64,000 nt of DNA from Symbiodinium natans (lineage: Eukaryota > Sar > Dinophyceae > Suessiales > Symbiodiniaceae). The notes beneath the pieces are model-generated. The model did not search any database. It was given only the letters and a program-made list of their open reading frames with translations, and had not been told where the DNA came from. The DNA lies in the NCBI GenBank assembly GCA_905221605.1, contig CAJNDS010000109.1, positions 125,001 to 189,000 on the forward strand, in the 5' to 3' direction. Below are positions 58,705-64,000 of this stretch, piece after piece. Numbering within the stretch: position 1 is the stretch's first letter; every line of letters begins with the position of its first letter. Both the position numbers and the translations under genes were made by a program.

Positions 58705-61700
58705 CTGACCAGAGGCTCTCAGGCTTGCGGCCGGACTTCCGAGGGCGGAGAACGGCTCGGAAGTTCAAGAACGGGGCGCACAGGAGGACAGGAGGAGCGC
58801 ATGCTAGCCCTGAGCTCCCAACATCCAGCAGATCCACCTGTGCGACGAGGGATTTTGGCGCTGCGGGCATTAAAAGGCGGAGGGCAGCGACTTCCCAATC
58901 AAGAGCTGCGAAGCATGCCATGCTTCACACATCCGAGCCGGAGCCGCTTCGCAAAGCACTTCGAAGGGTCGGCCTTGGTGCGAAGTCGGTCACAAGGAGC
59001 ACCTCCGTCAGACAGAGAGAGAGACAGCACACAAAAGAGGCCCCATTCGACGTGTGCTATTTCTTGAGCACCGAAGACTCACTCGACATGGTGCATCTTA
59101 CACAAAAGCAAAGAAAAAGCGATAACGGATCAGTTTTTCCCCCCCCCCCCCCTGTTTTCGGCACCTGGACCATCAGATCCTCCAGGGATAGCACAGCCAC
59201 CCGGGATCTCAACGCACTTTTGCGTTGTGGAAACGAACAGGTTCTCGAGTTCAAAGTCCAGACCTTGGAAATTTGTCCGCACTTGCTTAGGTGTCAAGGC
59301 CTGGGTATCAAGGCTTTTGGCTGTCTTGCCCACATCCGTCTATCTGGCGATCACTCAATGGAACAGTCCACACAAGGCCCACGCGGTCTCCGATAAAGAT
59401 GAAGTAGATCCTGAAGGTACCCAGTGCACAAGAAACTTGAGAAGCAAATAACGAATCAGGAAAGGGAACTATAACTAGAAGTCGCACTAAACTAAGCAGG
59501 CAAATGCAGGCATCATTCGACCCTGGCACGTGCAGATCCATCAAATCAACGCAACAGGCTTTCACAGGGCTTGCAGCTCCCCCTGCCACCAAGCAACGTT
59601 CGCACGCGTTTGCCCCACCATGACTTCTCACCCACGGCGCGACGATATCTGCGAAAGAGCTGCTCGCCAGTGATCTGGCCAGGGTGGAGAGTAGAGAGTA
59701 CCGTTTGCGGATGGGCCAGGCGACAGTGCCGTTTCATTATCCTATATGGCTGTGGCGGTCAAGGAGCCTCATCGTGCTTCGAAACCGCAAAGGACAACAT
59801 GACCACACTCCTTCGCAGGATCCAGCGCTTGCACTTCGCAGCCGCAGCATGCCGCGGCTGGTCATCAGCTGAGCAGCAGGCCAGTTCAGCCGCAGCAGCA
59901 AATCCCAGTGTGGACAGGCGTTGGGCGAGGCGTAGACTATGCGCCCTGGCTTCAAGTTCCCGACCCACTTCGCGAAGTCCATCAAAGGAACTCCCATGTC
60001 CTCAGCCCCGCTAAAAGCATGTCGCCGTAGCAGGCTACGAGTAGTTTTCTAAATTCCAGTCAGGAGACCACTGCCAAGCCACCCGCCCCAAACTCCTCCA
60101 GGCATCTGCCAGGGCTTTTCCGGCATCTTCTTGCCAGCAGGAAAGATATCACACATGCGCTGCACTCGAACATGAAGTACAACTATACATCAAAGTACCC
60201 TCGTCCTTTCCCCACTCAGCAAAGTGAGCTTCAAACTTGTGCGATCCAGGCATCTCTGACCTGATCACCCAACAAGTGCAGCAGAGTCAACATGAAAGAG
60301 TAGCAGTGTACAACGGTATCAAACTTGCGGCGGCCGCAAAATACCGCCAGCCATCAAGCTCAGCCTGAAAACTGCAGACCCCGAGAGCTTTGGTGCCCCG
60401 ACGCGATCTTCGGAGCATGCAGGAGAGGCCTGGAGAAGTGCGAGGGGAACAGAAAATGACGGAGTGATCATTTTTTCTCCGACCCAATTCATGCATAGTG
60501 GCCTTTGGCAGTAGTCCGCACACATGTCAAGCTTCGCCGGCAGGTCCTCCAGAGGTACACAAAACGGCCCTCGGTCGAAACGGAAAAGCCGGGAATGCAG
60601 GAATCCAGGAGAACGGGGCTCCTTCACCTTTGACATGACCCTCGAAAGGAATGGCAGGATCTCCTTCAATCTGACCAGCCTTGGTGGGCCCAAAACAAAT
60701 CAGTAAAAAAAAACTCTCTCGAAGCCAATTCGGTGTGAGTGATGGCAGCATTTAAGGCCTGGAAGTAAGTCTCAGCATCAATGACACCAGATGATTCACT
60801 ATCCAAAGGGGGGGGTAGCAGGGGGGAGGAGAGATGCCGACAAGCACAACGCCGAATGACTTGCGCACATGAGTTTGCGACGCCTTCATGTCGAAAAAGT
60901 TCATTGACTTGCCCAAGCTGGCCCAAGCTCTGAAGCCGATTACGGTGAGAACGGAAAAACAGCTGCCACAGCTGGCTGCCTTTGCGCTCAAGGTGACGAA
61001 AGCTCAGCGACAGGTGGTCCGGAGGCGGCCGAGCAGTCAATGTAGCGATCGCTGAGAAGCCGTCCATGCCGCCTACAAATCACACTTGTAAGCAATCAGC
61101 CCCTCCCCCGACCCCGACCCCCCCCGACCCACCGGTCGAGCATCATGTTTCTCTACTGATCCCTCCCACGATGCATGCCCCAAAACGACCCCGAAAACCG
61201 ACCCCACCGTGGGGACCCCACCCCCTTCTTCTTCTCCTCATCGGCGAAGCTCCTGCTGGAGGGAGCTTTCACCCAGCTCGGGTGGAAGGTCCAGGCCGCA
61301 ACTTCATGAAAGTGAACAGGGCAAGGACCAATCGGTTAGGCAAAGAAGGAGAGAAGGCCAAACATGAAAGGCTTGGGCAAACAGGCGAACCCAGATGGCA
61401 CGAGAGCGGGAAAGGCCCTGGCTCACCGGTGATCCGGCACAGGGAAGGTGTCCCTGTTGATACAACACAGTTTCATATACAGCTTCGAGGATCGCAGGCC
61501 TTGACTCGTTCACCTCCAACCTTTAAACGAGAACTCCAACTGCGACTTAGAGGCTTGTCTTCGGGTCGCTTTGCCTCAGTCTGCATACAATTGCATACAT
61601 CGTATGCAAGCATTCACAGCCAGAACGTCTGCATCTGCATGTCGTTCCACGAAGGATGACAAGACGCAAAGTCTGCATGCGGCCCAGTCACGTAGTAGTC

Positions 61701-62184
61701 CATAAGCAACTCGAAGGCGAGGAGCACGCGCAGGCAGCAGCTTGACGAGAAAAAAAGAGAATGCTGCTGCTGCAGCCATCCTGCCAACCTTGACAGACAA
61801 GCGCAGGAACCATGCGGATTGGGCTTTGGGGGAAAGGGGCTGCACTCGTAAAGGTACACAGAAGCCCTCTTGACAAAATAAATTAAAGTACCCCTCTGAG
61901 CGTCTGGCCTTGTCCAATGGCGCGAGGCCACGTGCTCCTCCTGGAGGAGGCACGCAGACCTCATTCTTCAAAGGGGCTCCTTGCGCACACACGTTGTGCA
62001 CAAAAACGCCCTTTACAAGAGTTGTAACGGAGGACCGAATCAGAGCCTTGGCTGAGGACCGAACATCAACACGACGAGAGATCCGCTCGTCCAAACTGTG
62101 TAGTTTTCTCCCATGGGGCCGACACAGCGCTGGGTAAGCACATCCTTGAGCACTTGAGCAAACATGTGGCACTTCACGGCACTT
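58705..62184. other. Undecoded stretch with scattered open minus-strand segments
   Basis: Minus-strand segments at 59770-59990 (alanine-rich), 60560-60680 (after ACCAAG, before GTGAAG; either LVRLKEILPFLSRVMSK or AGQIEGDPAIPFEGHVKG depending on frame) and 60720-61030 read as plausible exons. I could not fix frame or joins. A poly-C tract is at 59141-59152. Confidence 0.35.
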
Positions 62185-62520
62185 ACACCGAGGGGCCGCT
62201 GAGGTCGTGGCGTTGAGTGCTTCTAGCATGGCATGCGGCAGCCCGATGTGGAAAGCACCAGCGCCAAGCGGAGAAGTGCCTCGAAAAGGAAGAACAAGGC
62301 AAGGCTCTAGTGACATGGACACGGATAGCACATGAAACATGAATGCTGCCAAACTGAGCACCCGGCGGGCAAAGTGAGAGCTGGGCATGGTGTGGAAGAT
62401 GACGGCAAAGCCCATGGCAAAAGCCTGAACAGCACGCAGCTGCAGGCAAAATATGCTGCCCTCTCTTTGCCGCCGTAGAGCCCCATCCGCTAACGTCGTG
62501 GTGTTGAGCGGCTGTCCTAG
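62185..62520 (-). CDS. Possible ankyrin-like exons
   Basis: An exon starting at 62279 after TTCGAG would complete a glycine codon and read GTSPLGAGAFHIGLPHAMLE then ALNATTSAAP, which resembles an ankyrin core (G-T-S-PL ... G ... LL). A segment near 62450-62510 reads GQPLNTTTLADGALRR and shows similar nucleotides (CAACACCACGAC versus CAACGCCACGAC), suggesting duplicated exons. A third segment near 61905-61945 reads GLAPLDKARRSE. Joins were not resolved. Confidence 0.35.
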
Positions 62521-64000
62521 GCCCGTACTGAGCAAATCTGAGCAGCACGAACCTGTGCACTTGCCCGTGGGCCCGTGGGCAACTTCACACTGGGCTCAGA
62601 AACGCTGGATCGTTCTTTGCTGAGGCAGTGTCTCTCCCCCGTGTCACACGAATCTGCTCCTGGCCAACGGTCCAACATCCAAAACTCCAAGATTCTGAGC
62701 CCTCTCCGGCACAAACACTGCCCTACGCTGCCCCTGCACCCGACCACGCGCAGACCCTACACTGAAGCCCCCCAAAAACATGTCCATGAGAAATGCGAAG
62801 CCGGAGCCACCCGCAGGCTCAGCGCCCTTGTCCACATCTTCTTTGACACCTGCACCAGCTGCCCTCTCCATCCCTTCGGGCGTCGGGTTTTTTCATTCGT
62901 TCTCTTCTTTGACCTTCTTGGGAAACCAACCTATGCTTTGACCCGAAGCTGGCTGCTGCCATGCTGCCGATTGTTTCGGTTGCGGCCTCGGAGCGCAAAG
63001 TAAAGGATGCCATGCTTGACTCCATGAGGATTCAAGAAGTACACAGGAGATCTCGAAGCCACCACCCAAACGCACTCTGGGTCCCCGGCAAAATGCTTCA
63101 GTGGCAGCTCAAACCCAGGCGGCAGCGCCGACCGCTGCACCGCAAAGAGCAGAAGCGCCCCAACGTTAAAGCCTTGAAACAAATGACTTGTTATCATTCT
63201 TGGGGTTCGAGTGAAGGCTCGGCTCATGGCTTAAGGTCCCAGTTCCCCGTTTTGCAGTTCCTCGCAACTAGCTGCGAGAATGACGAGAACAGCTCAAGGC
63301 TTTTCAATGGCCAGGTAGGGCTTGTCCTTACCGGTCCTTTTTCCCTTACCCTTTGAAGTAATAGAAGGTGCGAAGGTGCGTATTCTCCCCTATTCCCCAA
63401 GACGTCTCCCCTCAAGTTGCTCTAGGGCACGCAATCGGATCAGTTCCGCTGCTTCTCCTTCATCTCGGCCATTCCTTCTCCGAAAGGGACATTCAGTCGA
63501 ACAGTGCAGAAAGGCGTCATGCTACATCTGCAACTGAGTCAAGCGAGAAGCCGCCAAAAGAGGTTCAGCGGACCTGCCAAAGCTCGCAAGTGCTGATTGC
63601 TACGCGCTACATGACGAGAACTCATGAGATCTGGGCTGCGCCTTCAGAGCAGTCCATCGACAGCACTTTAGATAGCTCATCTTGCAAGGCAAGCGCCACA
63701 GCAGTGTTCTTCATCCTCGGATGACCACAAGGTATATGACTATCTTGGAAAAAGGTACAGCGATGCAGCGGGGAATGAACAGCAACCGCTGCAATTGAGT
63801 TGCACGTTGCCAGCATCAAAATCTTGTGTGTCCACTTGTGCCGGTGCAGATCTGGCCCTCCGCTTCTTCACGTCCTGATTTCCAGTGCCAAGGTTGCCAG
63901 TAATGACATTAACGAGCGTCAGGCCAAGGCTTCAAGTTTTTTTCATGGCTGCGGCGAGGGGAGGGGGGGTGTTCCACAAGACGTTGAGTACACCAAGTTC
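62521..64000. other. Right-hand end, undecoded
   Basis: A minus-strand segment from an ATG at 63025 reads MESSMASFTLRSEAATETIG then SMAAASFGSKH before a GT donor, and could be a first exon. A segment near 63650-63720 reads NTAVALALQDELSKVL. Neither could be linked to further exons. Nothing else supportable is seen. Confidence 0.3.

Noticed and set aside
59798..60014. Plus-strand frame with a mitochondrial-presequence-like N-terminus (MTTLLRRIQRLHFAAAAC)
   Set aside because: It is the complement of an equally alanine-rich minus-strand frame, and no other plus-strand gene is supported in the window.
61576..62535. 319-codon minus-strand open frame
   Set aside because: The frame switches between ankyrin-like segments and sequence that looks intronic; splice motifs within it suggest several exons rather than one continuous coding region.
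1..64000. CRISPR arrays, bacterial operons, riboswitches, tRNA or rRNA genes
   Set aside because: The repeats are satellites and microsatellites without CRISPR spacer architecture, the genes are intron-rich and eukaryotic, and I recognised no tRNA or rRNA sequence.
1..64000. Relict dinoflagellate spliced-leader sequence
   Set aside because: I looked for the conserved core of the spliced leader (CCATTTTGGCTCAAG) near gene starts and saw no convincing match by eye. A computed search would be needed to be sure.

Overview
The window looks like the subtelomeric end of a dinoflagellate nuclear chromosome, probably a Symbiodiniaceae or relative. Four things support this. (1) The left 8.6 kb is packed with TTTAGGG/CCCTAAA telomere-type tracts. 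(2) Every gene I could decode is cut into very short exons (down to about 20 nt). (3) Introns start with GC or GA far more often than GT, and nearly all end in AG followed by an exonic G. (4) The gene content (DUF4116 repeats, ankyrin exons) and the strictly one-directional layout are typical of dinoflagellates. No bacterial features, rRNA, tRNA or transposase were seen.

Layout: 1-8640 is interspersed telomere-repeat blocks in both orientations. 8730-10170 is an inverted-repeat (foldback-like) element enclosing a two-type tandem array and a CTTC microsatellite. 10212-12090 is a run of satellites (AAAT, a roughly 100 bp GC-rich minisatellite, a TTTCGTTTTCATCCC array, GA tracts). From about 13 kb to the right end there are genes, and every one I could support lies on the minus strand.

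Two genes were decoded nearly completely by joining exons in frame: tubulin-folding cofactor B (TBCB, 13097-16610) and an N-acetyltransferase 9-like GNAT (NAT9, 38432-42002). A DUF4116 repeat protein (28983-31907) was recovered from about 16 exons. Partial genes include three or four ankyrin-repeat genes (around 22.5, 45-46, 47-49.5 and possibly 62 kb), a protein made of short helical repeats (50.1-50.9 kb), a small roughly 90-residue protein (52.3-52.7 kb), and C-terminal exons of several proteins I do not recognise (24.9, 32.3, 35.6, 43.7, 56.8, 58.4 kb).

The genes do not form an obvious pathway. TBCB acts in alpha-tubulin folding, and NAT9 family members are reported to affect microtubule stability, so two tubulin-linked genes lie about 22 kb apart, which may be chance. 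Exon boundaries were read by eye from splice motifs, reading frame and family resemblance. No transcript or database support was available.
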